This document shows positions 11,613 through 22,000 of a stretch of 47,673 nucleotides of DNA, piece by piece (the first letter of the stretch is position 1; every line of letters begins with the position of its first letter). The notes below the pieces were generated by a model that ran no database searches, was not told the origin of the DNA, and saw only the letters and a program-made list of their open reading frames with translations. Origin of the DNA: Purshia tridentata. Taxonomy: Eukaryota; Streptophyta; Magnoliopsida; Rosales; Rosaceae. The position numbers and the translations under genes were made by a program. The stretch lies in assembly GCA_003254885.1 (NCBI GenBank), contig QANT01005391.1, forward strand, positions 1 to 47,673. The letters run 5' to 3'.

Positions 11613-12470
11613 CGTAGAAGAGCAGAGGAGGCAAAACAACAGCCACTAAAACAAACCCTAGAATAGATTATCAAGAAAAAAAATAATAATAATCAACCAC
11701 AAATATATTAATCTAGTACTACGTAATCCAGTAAGTAATTGTAAAGTACTCCAATAAAAAATATGCTCAATCACAAACAACTGTATTAATCTTATAAAAA
11801 GTAAGCCAATAAGTAGAAAGCAATCAATGATCAAATATGAATAAATTCAACATTATTACGTTAGTTAGTATCTTAAAATCTAAGAATGTTTCAATTTTTT
11901 TTAGGATGAGTGCTCAGTATCAATGAAGTTACAAGCCTAGCTCATTTTGGATTTGTTTTGTTATTTTAAAAAACTAAGTTATGGGTTGCAACGTATCACA
12001 TTCACATGATTTACATGTTTATAACTTTCCAAAACAATAAGTAGAAAGCAATCACTTTGAAAAGAAAAAAATTCTTAGCAATGGAACTGCCCAACCAAAC
12101 TCTTAACACATATTCAGTATGCAAAACCGACAAGACAATCCACAAAATATAGCTTTAACTTTTTTTTTTTTTTTTTTAATTTAGAACATGCTATTCATAT
12201 TAAATCACAAGTCTATGTTGCTTTATAATTGGGTATACAAATCAGACCCAAAAAAATAATAATAAGTTTGGTATACATTAGATAAATTTGAAGATCGAAG
12301 TCCACTAGATACAGAACTTAAAGCCAAAAGGGAAAGGAGAAAGGGCAAATCTCATTATATAACATATATATAGTTTTCCACCAAATAAAAGATTACCAAT
12401 TAAATTAATTCTAAAAGAACCTAAAATTTAGATAGATTACATGTTAAAGGTACAGACCCAAAAACAGAAG

Positions 12471-12510
<40 letters not shown>

Positions 12511-12720
12511 ACATCAATGGGGCAGACATAATGGATTCAAAGACGAAGAGAATTAGGCATAAATGAGATAGATAAGATAAAAAGCCCTAAAATATGAAAT
12601 TGAAATAATATAAATTACCTGGAACGAGAGGAGAGAGCCAATTGCAGAATCAAAAGAGTGTCGCAACTAGATGGGATTTCACAAATTCACTTGTGCGGGT
12701 AATACAACTAGGCCCTGTTT
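11613..12720 (-). other. 5' UTR, 5' UTR intron and proximal promoter of INO80D-like gene
   Basis: On the minus strand a strong donor, TTCCAG|GTAATTTA, at 12,619/12,618 pairs with an acceptor, GTTTTAG|TGGCTG, at 11,646/11,645, only 33 nt upstream of the ATG. This implies a 5' UTR intron of about 973 bp and a first non-coding exon at roughly 12,619-12,715. The transcription start was not determined. Confidence 0.55.
12470..12510. repeat. Palindromic (AAT)n/(ATT)n microsatellite
   Basis: A run of AAT triplets switches directly to ATT triplets, giving a self-complementary block of about 40 bp. It lies in the predicted 5' UTR intron of the INO80D-like gene. Confidence 0.9.
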
Positions 12721-12977
12721 GTTACACCGAATTAAGAGTCACTGTCTTAAATAAGATACTAAGCAATCTTGTTCAACGCCCCAGAAAATCAAAACCCAGA
12801 AAATCTTATTAACCCAGAAAAATCAAAACCAAACCAGAAAATTTGTAATGAACGAGAAAAGGTAGGAGCTCTAATTCGATGAGGCCGTCAACTACCATAA
12901 CATCAACATCTTCGCTCCTTAAGAGACACTGTTGAGTATGCAATCGACCAGAATTTCAAGCGATTCGGGTGTGGGTG

Positions 12978-13994
12978 TGTTGATGCAAAAATCTGCTTGG
13001 ACCTTTGCACACAACTTAAATGCGGGTTGTTGGTGACGTGGCGAGTTGAGCGACCGGGCAGATGATCCGAGCGTGTCAATTAGCTGCTTTCAGAATTGTT
13101 CCCTGCACACTGAACGGAAAAAAAGCACCGGTGTGGTACCGGCCGGAGATACTCCGATGGCAAAGTCAGGAGAGTGCAAGATGGAGGATGCAAGAAGTGC
13201 TGAAGATCACAGTGAGAGCTTAGGAAGAAGATGAAGGAAAAGAGGTAAGATTTCTGGGTAAATGTTGCCAGAGCTTGGGCTAGTTTTCTCAGATTTTTCT
13301 GTCCCCTTTGCCTTGTGGTTATGCTCTTACTTATAGGCAAAGGGATTAGGATATTTTTGCTGGCTAGTAGGTATGATCATGACTAAACATAGGTCTTGAG
13401 GGCTAAGCTTGCAGGGTAGACTGGGTTACTGACATGTTCTTTCATTTAATACAAGAGGGATGTCTGCAAGTTGCATGCATTAAATGGAAAGCAAGGCAGA
13501 GCAGGTAGGCCATAAATGCAAAGCATAGAGTTACCTTCGGAGTGTCAGGCGCAATAACTATGATCTGAGTTTGCGTTCGGCTCGGAATTGGATGAGTGGA
13601 GGTTGATCATTCCGATCCGAATGGGGCTCCCAGTGGTGATACATCTGCGAGGGAGTTCAAAATATCCAGGAAGTATTCGGCTCAGAAGATATGTGAATCC
13701 GATCCGAACAATAAGACGGAAGAGCTACCGAACAGATAGTTTTGACGAAGGAAGACACTTAACACATTCCGATCCGATCTCAACTTTCCGATCCGAACTG
13801 ATGATGAAGTTTGCATACCTTACTTCTGACTATTAGTCGATATGACCGTTCGGCTCGGATCCGACAGTAAGATCCGATCCGACGGAGTTGCATAGATGGA
13901 ACATTAACCAAGGATAGCACGGAAGCCGAATCCGAGATCCCACGTGGCCAACTACGTTGACCGTTGACTTGAGTGGGGGTGTTATCCCCAAACA
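12978..13994. mobile_element. Solo LTR, copy A (1,017 bp)
   Basis: It begins TGTTGATGCAAAAATCTGC and ends GTTATCCCCAAACA, with TG...CA termini. The five flanking bases are identical on both sides (GGGTG at 12,973-12,977 and 13,995-13,999), the signature of retrotransposon integration. No internal domain or second LTR is adjacent, so it is a solo LTR left by LTR-LTR recombination. It is less AT-rich than its surroundings, with many CCGATCCGA-type motifs. The same family recurs at 31,207. It sits about 260 bp upstream of the predicted first exon of the INO80D-like gene. Confidence 0.92.
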
Positions 13995-13999
13995 GGGTG

Positions 14000-14654
14000 G
14001 GAAGAACAATGGGTGGTGGGTATGCACGAGTGTGGGTGGGAAGAATAAGAGGTGCTGAGGGTAGGGGTGGTCTGCACAGGGAAGAAGAATAAGAAGGGTT
14101 GTTTTCAAGAATTGAAAGATGAATTGAAGGGCAACTTTTGGAAATCAACTAAAAAATTGTATGATAAAAAGGAAGAGCCTGATAGAAGTTTTTGGGAGTT
14201 TTTGAGAGTGTGAAAATTGCTGATCTTTAATTATTTTAGACATTAATGTGCAATGTTATTGGATACATTTTATTTAATAAAATTAATAAATAAAAGTAAT
14301 TATTTTAGACATGTAAAAATATATTAAAATGAATTTATAATTAAAATTGTTTAATAATTTTAACAATAAAATAGTTATAACTTATTTTAAATCATGCACC
14401 AAATATATTTGACTTATCTAGTTTATAATCCGACACAGCATCAAATATAGAATAAATTTAATCTAGCTTATTCCAATTTAATACAATCCAACATAATTTA
14501 TAAATATAATTTAATTCAACACAGTCCAGCATAACAAATGACCTTAGATTAAAGTGAACTCGATGGTGACGAGATAAAAATCAAGGACATGGACTAGGCT
14601 GGCTATATAAAATATAGAAACAGGAAAATATTTATATTTTTTTTTATTGTGGGG
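14000..14654. other. Intergenic, no gene seen
   Basis: After about 150 bp of purine-rich DNA the stretch becomes very AT-rich with TTAATAAAATTAATAAA-like sequence. No coding or RNA signal was recognised. Confidence 0.5.
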
Positions 14655-14662
14655 AGTGCATC

Positions 14663-15351
14663 CAAGGACAGATCCATGTTCAGAGGTGGGGGGTCAAGCC
14701 CCCAAAGCCAATGATCCATTCTTAACGAAACCCTTTTCTCAACGTAGTGACCCTCCAAGCCCAGTGACTGTGACCCCTCAAGCCTTATCGGCAACCCCCC
14801 AAGCCTTGACGAACCCTGAAAGTTGAGGAACACCACCTCTGTTCTACGTTTTTTGTTTTGTTTTGTTTAGCCTCAGGAGGAAGTTTTGAGTTATGGAGGA
14901 AGAGGATGGGTTCATTTTCATTAGGAGGAAGTTTTGAGGAAGTTGTGGGCGCTGGACTAATTTGACTTTGGGCTGTTTATAGAGCTGGGTTGACTGGAGG
15001 AGACTTTGGGATTAATGGTCGAGTCTTCTCTTGCATTTTATTTATTTTGACTCTTTTATTCTTTTGGGCTTAAAATAAATAAATATAAAATTAAATCTAG
15101 ACACAAACAATTTAAATTTACTAAAATAAAACCTAATTAACTTATGAAATAGAAATGAAAATCTAAAAACAATCTAATTTAACCAAATACTAGAAATGAG
15201 AAATAAAATACTTAAAAATACTATAAATAATGACTAAAAATTTTTCAAATAACTAGTGGTCCTTAGAAAATTTTGTTGCCGCTTCGCAGCATCAAACTGG
15301 AAAGTGCTCCAATCGTGATCCCCCAAGTTAAAGATCTTGGATCCGTCCCTG
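14663..15351. mobile_element. hAT-like non-autonomous DNA transposon
   Basis: Terminal inverted repeats CAAGGACAGATCC (14,663) and GGATCCGTCCCTG (ending 15,351) match at 11 of 13 positions. The CAGGGACGGATCC form is like ends of plant hAT elements. Flanking octamers AGTGCATC (14,655-14,662) and AGTGCACC (15,352-15,359) match 7 of 8, consistent with the 8-bp hAT target duplication. The 689-bp body has no transposase ORF; near the left end it carries several CCCCCAAGCC-like repeats. It is probably an internal-deletion derivative. Confidence 0.8.
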
Positions 15352-15359
15352 AGTGCACC

Positions 15360-16440
15360 TATTAAGAAAGATTATTTAAGGAAGAGTGCATATATTCTTA
15401 CCACTCTAATCTTCTTTGTTGACCTCCCTATTATTTTTTCCCTCAATTTTCCTATTTTACCCATGGAATTAAATTTCAAAAATTTCTATTTTTTTGTTGT
15501 TTCAAAATGTTACTGAATCAAAGTTATATTAAAAGTTTTAATTGTTGTTTTCTAAATTTTCATCGAAATTCGAAATTTAATTCAATGATTACCCATAATA
15601 AGAATTAAAAAAAAAACTCAACAATTACCCCAACCCTAATCCCAACAAACCTAGCTGGTCGCCCCACTTTAAACTGATTGTTGGTAACCTCTTTCACCGC
15701 CACCAACCTTTCTTCTTCCTCCTTAACTTCTCTGTCTCTCTCAATTAAGGGTATAGTTGAAATTTTGAAAAATGATGGTCAATAAAGAGGTAAAATTACT
15801 ACATTTGGCTTGGGATAAAGGTAAATTTTTAGCCTCTTTGTTTAACCATTAGAGTTATTCTTGCTAGTTCTATTATTTCTTGATTGGTTGAGGCTTTAAG
15901 GATGCTAACTTCATTTGGATAGACATTTTGTTCATCCAACTTGTATCTTCTTTTTTATGAGTAAAATTTGCATTTTTTATAAAACATAAAGTGTTTAGGA
16001 AATTATTTTTAGGCTATATTTAAAAATTTTTAAAAGGTCTATTCTCCCTTAAAGAACTGTATCTTAAAAAAAAGTTACACATTTTCGACTCAAACTGAAC
16101 CAATCTATTACCCTTGCCAATGCGAGATCGGCCCAACCTGCTCTACCTGCATAGTAGTCGCCAGTCTAGATTGGACTTTTCCATACTCGCATGTTTGGCT
16201 TGACTCACAATTTGGATTTCAACCTAATCCAATTCGCCCATTGCCCACTACCCAGCCCCACTTACTCTATGGATGCTTCTTTTTTACGGAGAGAAGATGC
16301 AAAAAAAAAGACTGGATTATTGTGTATTTGCATCGAAACGTAGCGCTTCATCTTATCCATTTATATTTTTGCATTTTCTCTATTTTTTTATTTACACAAG
16401 AGAGTAGCTCCCCTTACTCTATTTTCCATATTTTGACCTT
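15360..16440. other. Intergenic, no gene seen
   Basis: AT-rich sequence with homopolymer runs. No ORF, RNA gene or clear repeat structure could be supported. Confidence 0.5.
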
Positions 16441-16449
16441 TTTTTTTGA

Positions 16450-17349
16450 GAAAATTACCAATTTAGTCTACTTATTATACACAAAGTCTCAATTTGGTCC
16501 ACGATTTTATTTTTTTAGCCAACATAATCCAATAACTATCTGACATTTACCCAAAAGGTCCTTTCCGTCATTTTTTCATAAACTCCCACTACAGTGTCAC
16601 GTGGCCCGCACATGTGGGGGCAAAATGGTGATTTCGCGTGCTTGGGTAAGTCCAACCCCCAAATACACCTTCCCCCCTCTTAAATTCTTCCATCTCGCCA
16701 CTGTGGTGCATTGGTTCCAAAATTTTCATTTTTATTGGGATAAATAACCCAAGTTGAATAGCTAAAGTTCCCTGACCTAGCTGGGCTTTGCATTCCTCTT
16801 CTGCCTTTTTCCTTGCACCTGAAAGCATCATGTCTTCCTCCACATCCTCAACACAAAGGTGGGCTATTGGAAGAGTTTGCCATTGTGATAAGCTTGCTTG
16901 AATGAGTACTAGCTGGACTGATCTTAACCGAGGAAGAAGATTTGAGACATGCGAACTTGGGAAGGTAAGAAACATGCATTGGTGGTTATATATGAATTTT
17001 TTGGCTTGTGATTATGGGGTGTGTGGTTGTGTGCATTTAAAATCCTTAATTTTGCAGAGAAATGGAGGTTGTGATCTATGGAATTGGTTGGTCTGCTATG
17101 TTTTACCCAACCCAACGCACAGCAACACTCGTTTAACCCCATTTGACTTACCCAAGCACGTAAAATTACCATTTTGCCCTCACATGTGCGGGCCACGTGA
17201 CACTACTTAACGGGAATTTATGAAAAAATGACGGAAAGGACCTTTTGGGTAAACGTCAGATTGTTATTGGATTATGTTGGCTAAAAAATAAAATCGTGGA
17301 CCAAACCGAGACTTTGTGTATAATAAGTGGACTAAATTGGTAATTTTTT
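16450..17349. mobile_element. Mutator-like foldback element with about 200-bp terminal inverted repeats
   Basis: The left end (GAAAATTACCAATTTAGTC at 16,450, to about 16,652) is mirrored by the right end (about 17,144 to 17,349, GACTAAATTGGTAATTTT). Matching inner blocks include a TGACGGAAAGGACCTTTTGG-type motif and GTGTCACGTGGCC against GGGCCACGTGACAC. Long inverted repeats and identical 9-bp flanks TTTTTTTGA (16,441-16,449 and 17,350-17,358) fit a Mutator-like element, though the flank is low-complexity and therefore weak. The core of about 490 bp has no transposase; ORFs through it look like chance frames. Confidence 0.8.
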
Positions 17350-17520
17350 TTTTTTTGATTTTTTGTCATTAAACATAATGCCACGTCAGCTACATGTCAT
17401 TTTCAGAACACTGATTGTTGAGATCTGATGGGCTCAAAAACTTGGTCAAAGTTTGTATAGGTTTGTGTACATTTGGTAGAGGAAGAAAAAGTGTTGCGGA
17501 GTTTGAGCTAAGCCAAAGCG

Positions 17521-17667
17521 ATGGTGTTGATGAGAGGAGAGCCTCTGTTGACGAAGCTAGCAGTGTTGGCCAAGTACGTGGTTCTTCCTGGAGCCATGGC
17601 CGCCGCTCTTGTCTATTCCCCTCCCGATTACGCCTATTACAAGAACGATCCCAAGCCCACCAAATAA
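17521..17667 (+). CDS. 48-aa single-span membrane mini-protein
   Basis: An ORF of 48 codons starts MVLMRGEPLLTKLAVLAK. It continues with a hydrophobic stretch at residues 19-31 (YVVLPGAMAAALV), a YSPPDYAYYKNDP segment and a Lys-rich end. The composition (basic/amphipathic N-terminus, one short membrane span, proline turn, charged tail) resembles small plant mitochondrial inner-membrane subunits. I do not recognise the exact family and assign no function. It is unusually GC-rich and codon-like for this AT-rich region, which supports it being real. A donor (CTCG|GTCAGT at 17,687) lies 20 nt after the stop, with a candidate acceptor (TTTTGTACAG) at 21,161-21,162, so the transcript may be spliced beyond the stop. 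Alternatively, the TAA at 17,665 truncates a longer protein: the frame stays open to the donor and across the junction to a TAA at 21,225. Confidence 0.5.
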   Translation: MVLMRGEPLLTKLAVLAKYVVLPGAMAAALVYSPPDYAYYKNDPKPTK

Positions 17668-17689
17668 AACTACGCCACTCTTCTCGGTC

Positions 17690-18325
17690 AGTACCTTTTC
17701 CTCTTCTGGGTTAGCTTTTATGCTATTCTGATTTGCAAGTGTTTGTGAAGTCACCAATTAGTGCTTCTTCACTTTGCCTTTCAAAGCCTTCAATGATTGT
17801 TATTTCTTGGGTTTCATGTATTAAAAATGCTATGAATGTTACCCACATGTATTCTGCTCTGAATTTCTGTAAAGGCCCTGGATGTGCTCTAGATATTATG
17901 GGTTTTTGATTGTTTTCATATGTATCTATATATCTTTTATATATAGGATGAAAGATAATTTTTTGTCTTCTAAAACCGACCCCTTTTTGCATTGAGCTTC
18001 TTTTTCAAGCTAAATTTTTTGACCAAATTATGAATGGAAAAAATCATGACACCCAAAATAACAACACTTCACCTATCCATTCTTCTCTTCTATTTTTTGG
18101 ATAAGAAACAAACTTTTATTAAATAACCTCATGGAAATACAAAATGAAGTGGACAAGATATCCACTGAGAAAGAATGCATATACAAATATAGAAGCCAAC
18201 ATTAGCTATACAAAAATACCAGATACTTTCCGTTTGTCAGAATTTGTCGCTCCACTTCTAAAGGAATTCCTCAAAAACCTTCACCTTATCATTCCTCAAA
18301 ATATCCCAACAGTGTTGATACACAG
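17690..18325. other. Possible intron / intergenic with LINE-like 3' tail
   Basis: If the mini-ORF transcript is spliced as proposed, this lies in its intron. Around 18,090-18,130 the sequence TTGGATAAGAAACAAACTTT resembles the antisense of plant LINE 3' ends, followed by sequence interrupted by the solo LTR at 18,326. The LINE assignment is tentative. Confidence 0.3.
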
Positions 18326-19010
18326 TGTTGGATTGGCTCATATATTGGTGCATTAATTAAGGACCCACAGATTAGCAACAATTGTAAGTATATCTTGGTG
18401 TTATGGCGTGAGAGTCCGTCACAATGAATGAATAGTAAGCTGTGAGTTTAGCTTATTTCAAGTGATCATCATGATGCCTTCCCAGAAAGGCACCTAATGA
18501 TTCTATTGGGCTTACAATTATGGTCAGCAAAAGAAGACCGATTTTGGTCTTGATGTAGCCACTAAAATCTTTTTATAGAAGAAAGTGGGAATTCTTCTAT
18601 GTGAAGGAAAGAGTTCTGTTCCCTAGCTAGTTGTCTTATGTGGTCTTGGGAGTGCCTACAATTACCTGTTTAGGCCGATTGTTTCAAAATGTCAAGAGTG
18701 AGAAAAACAGAGAGCTAAGTGGGATTCTCCTAGGTGAGAGAGTGTTCTTGGAAAATACTGTGAGAGTGGTATAAGGGTTTTGGGTTTCGATGTTGATTTA
18801 GCTCAAAATGTGCCTTGTACTGTTTGTATTCAATACTCTCATAGTGAAGAACTATATCTCTTGTGAATGTAGGCATGATATTTTTCGAACCATGTAAAAA
18901 CCTCTCGCGCACTATCTTTGTTTCTTGTTTATATTATTCTGCACATTGTGGTACTATCGTGGTGTGATTCATATTTGAATCTTGGTTGATTATTGGATTT
19001 AATCCCAACA
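18326..19010 (+). mobile_element. Solo LTR of a copia-like element (685 bp)
   Basis: Termini are TGTTGGATTGG and TTTAATCCCAACA, forming a TGTTGG/CCAACA inverted end pair. The flanks CACAG (18,321-18,325) and CATAG (19,011-19,015) agree at 4 of 5 bases, as expected for an aged target duplication. The right third (GTGAAGAACTATATCTC, then CGAACCATGTAAAAACCTCT and GTTTATATTATTCTGCACA) resembles R-U5 sequence common in plant copia LTRs and sets plus orientation. No primer site or internal domain follows, so it is a solo LTR. It lies inside the proposed intron of the mini-ORF transcript. Confidence 0.8.
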
Positions 19011-19913
19011 CATAGCCATCGTATAATGATTGGGCGCCAATGACTTCTCTTTGCAGCAATCAGAAACTGCCCTTCTCACATCTTTCTCAAAAGGTCCTTA
19101 CAACAACCTGGCTGTATCATAATTTAAAGCACTTCACTACATACCTTCAATCCCTAATCTGTACCCTCCAGCACTAGAAAAAAGTTTGTCATAACGACTA
19201 ATAATCGCTTTCTCTACCCACCTTCATCTTTCACAATCACACCCCCCTCTGATCTTTCACAATCACACCTCCCTCCACCTCTAATTTTTATATCCCACCT
19301 CTTTTCCGTATTCCATTTACTACTTTGTGAGATAACTTCAAATTGCTGTCTCCTTCCTTAGCCCAAACCACTTTCTTTGTTTGCTTCCGAAGAATTTTTT
19401 CTCTGAAGATCAGCTCATCAAACCTCCTCTTCAACTTAGCTCTCTCCTCTGTCCAGAATTTTGGCCAAAGTTATTAGTTTGCGAAATATGAATAATTTCA
19501 AGCATCATTAGAGGGTGCTAAAAAATGTCAGTTTTAGAAAGAAAGAGATAACTAAGAGAATTAAATTTTCACCCAAAGTACATATCTGAAAGCATTTAAG
19601 TATTGGGTCTTTTAGAATATGCTATATTTTCATTCTCCGAATTTCAACAAAGCATGCTAAGATTTTGGTAAGATATTAAGTGAATTTGAAATAGGTAGCT
19701 TCTTTATGAGTTTTCCATTGAGTCTTCATGCTCTAAATAATATATTCTTGGACCCCAGAGTGAAGTCTTGTGATCTGTAGTAGAGATTCATTTTTTCCAC
19801 TAGAAAGCCCAAGATTGTATCAAATTTTAATTTTTAATTGTTTATTTTTCCATTGCACTCAACCAAAAGGGCACCTAAATGTTTGGATCTCCCTCTATAT
19901 GTTTTCCTGGGAG

Positions 19914-20241
19914 TGTTAGTTACTGATGATTCCTTAGGTAACTGTGTTTTGTACTTCAACACAACCACAACAAAAGCTTAATTCAATGATGTCTTGGACT
20001 GAATGAATAATATAAAAAGTAAAAGAATATAAAAAAGTAAGAGAATACTCTGCTTAGTCAGATGGTAAGGTTAGTTTATGTTAGTTACTGATGATTCCTT
20101 AGGTAACTGTGTTCTGTACTTCAACACAACCACAACAAAAGCTTAATTGAATGATGTCTTGGACTGAATGAATAATATAAAAAGTAAAAGAAATATAAAA
20201 AAGTAAGAGAATACTCTGCTTAGTCAGATGGTAAGGTTAGT
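19914..20241. repeat. 165-bp tandem duplication
   Basis: Copies at 19,914-20,078 and 20,079-20,241 start TGTTAGTTACTGATGATTCC and end TCAGATGGTAAGGTTAGTTT. They differ at only a handful of positions. No coding potential. Confidence 0.92.
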
Positions 20242-21658
20242 TTGTGGCTCTGTGATGGCAGAGCACTTGATTAAAGAATGAAGATTGAAAGGCAATGATT
20301 CAAGTCTTCCTTTTTGTAAGGAAGCATGAATAGGATAGGAAAATTCTCAATCTTCTGACTTACTTCATTGATGTACATCCTCATTCATACAATTAGTGAG
20401 CCTAACCTTTCTAGTTACATGATATTACTATTAATCTTAACAAGTGTATTAAAAGGTGTTTTTAAGGCGTGAGTCAAGGCACGTTCAGTATTGAGAGGCG
20501 GTGCTGGGCATACGATTTTCTGCATAGGCGGGGTGATCTGGGTGTGAGGCTTAACCTTGTGACAGGGGTGACCTGTTTTCTCTTTTTCTTTTTTTAATTT
20601 GAAATCTTAGGTTGTAAAAGAGATATAGAGAAGGAATTTAATGTTCACATGCATATTTTATAGAAATATATTTACATATTATATATAATTGTAATTTTTA
20701 ATTTATAATAATTTATATCCTGAATAGCTTACGCCTCAAGGCTTGTGCCTCACCTTGTGAGACATAAAACGCCATACATCAATGCCTCACCTATTAAAAC
20801 TCTGATCTTGAATAACAGAACAGCTACTCACTTACTATGCTGTGCTGGCTTTATTTACATAAGCAATGTGCCATTAGATTTATTTGAACAACCAAAGACA
20901 GTGATGCTAGATTTTTTCTGATGCTAGTGACCTTTCTTATCATTAACTTTCAGCTCCTTTAATTTTGGTCTTTTAACCTTTTTCTTCTTTCTTATCTCTC
21001 TTCTGATGTTCTTATGGAGCTAGTGATTAGTTTAGGAAACTACAAATGCTTTGCTTTTGGATTTTTATGTGTAAAATGATGCCATTTGATTGCTTGTAGT
21101 CATTGAGAAACTTAGGAATTCAATGCTGGGTTTTAACGGACTGTCACTTTCGTTTTGTACAGGGGCAAACTGCATGGAAATGGATATTGAAAGTGCTCTC
21201 TTTTTGTTTAAATTTGGTATGAAATAATCCTTGTGACCTAATAATTGCTCAATTTGAATGGGTTTTTCTTGTTTCTTTGAAGAATTTTCCCTTGTTGGAA
21301 TGTACAATCAACAAAAAGCACTTTGGGTTATGATAATCGATTGTGATAATTGTTAGATGATCCTTGTTGCCGGACTTGGTTAGGATTGTTGTAAGCGTAT
21401 CAATATTGTGAATGGATGAGTACTGCTACAAGTGATGATATGTCTTACACTCAGCCTGTGCATATGACTTTTTGGTGCTTGTAATGGAGTGTTGCCCTTT
21501 ATTTACAATTTGGAGGATGGAAGATCAAATTTCTGATTCTTGTGTCATATTATGTTAGAAGCTAAGCTTGTGTTTGAGACCTTTCTGGTCCAAAACGATT
21601 GACTCGGGTCTAGGAACCGGAGTTTAATGTTGTCGTGTGGAAAATGGTTGAAATCATA

Positions 21659-21685
21659 GGAAACTTCTCTCCATCAGAAGTTTCC
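21659..21685. repeat. Perfect stem-loop, 10-bp stem
   Basis: GGAAACTTCT and AGAAGTTTCC pair perfectly around the 7-nt loop CTCCATC. A related stem-loop is about 115 bp downstream. Confidence 0.7.
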
Positions 21686-21799
21686 ATGTGGAAAAGATGC
21701 AGAAAACAAATATCAGCTACATATTTTACTTTTGTTATTAATTTTCTAAACCATGATAATAATCATGTGGCTTAGATTCTTTTCTCCATGTTTTTCGTA

Positions 21800-21826
21800 G
21801 GGAACTTTCCCATTGGAGAAGTTCCC
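21800..21826. repeat. Second stem-loop, 8-bp stem
   Basis: GGGAACTT and AAGTTCCC pair around an 11-nt loop. The nearby phrase AATCATAGGAAA also accompanies the first stem-loop, suggesting both come from one duplicated or palindromic element. Confidence 0.6.
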
Positions 21827-21872
21827 TGCAATCATAGGAAAAGGAGGGAACAAAGAATTAGCTACTCAGGCT

Positions 21873-22000
21873 CGTTTGGCACTGCTCTTTAGAAGTGTTT
21901 TTATTTAGTAATTTTTTTACTAAAAGCACTTTTGTTAAAAAGCAAATATAAATTTGTACAAAAATTGTGGTTCATTTAAAAGCACGTGTTTTTATTTAGA
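21873..22000. mobile_element. MITE fragment (AAAAGCACTTTT family)
   Basis: CGTTTGGCACTG followed by a GTTTTTATTTAGTAAT block and a GTGGTTCAT block matches, in the same order, the element at about 41,650-41,780. The right end is not recognisable, so this copy is probably truncated. Confidence 0.5.

Noticed and set aside
11126..11649. Overlapping ORFs on both strands inside the INO80D-like first exon
   Set aside because: They are shadow frames. Only the minus-strand frame starting at 11,612 carries the Cys/His module and splices in phase.
12470..12510. AAT/ATT palindrome as a MITE or terminator
   Set aside because: It is simple-sequence repeat slippage in a plant intron; no flanking duplication or conserved termini.
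13046..14148. Several ORFs of 60-120 codons at 13,046-14,148 and 31,799-32,241
   Set aside because: They fall in, or overlap the right end of, the two solo LTR copies; the longer frames are not preserved between copies, so they are chance frames in less AT-rich DNA.
16589..17210. ORFs of 90-128 codons through the Mutator-like element
   Set aside because: They run through the inverted repeats and show no transposase or captured-gene motif; the length follows from lower AT content.
20460..20780. TGAGGC-rich segment as a possible inverted-repeat transposon
   Set aside because: AAGGCGTGAG-like and CGCCTCAAGGC motifs recur at both ends, but I could not align convincing termini or a target duplication by eye.
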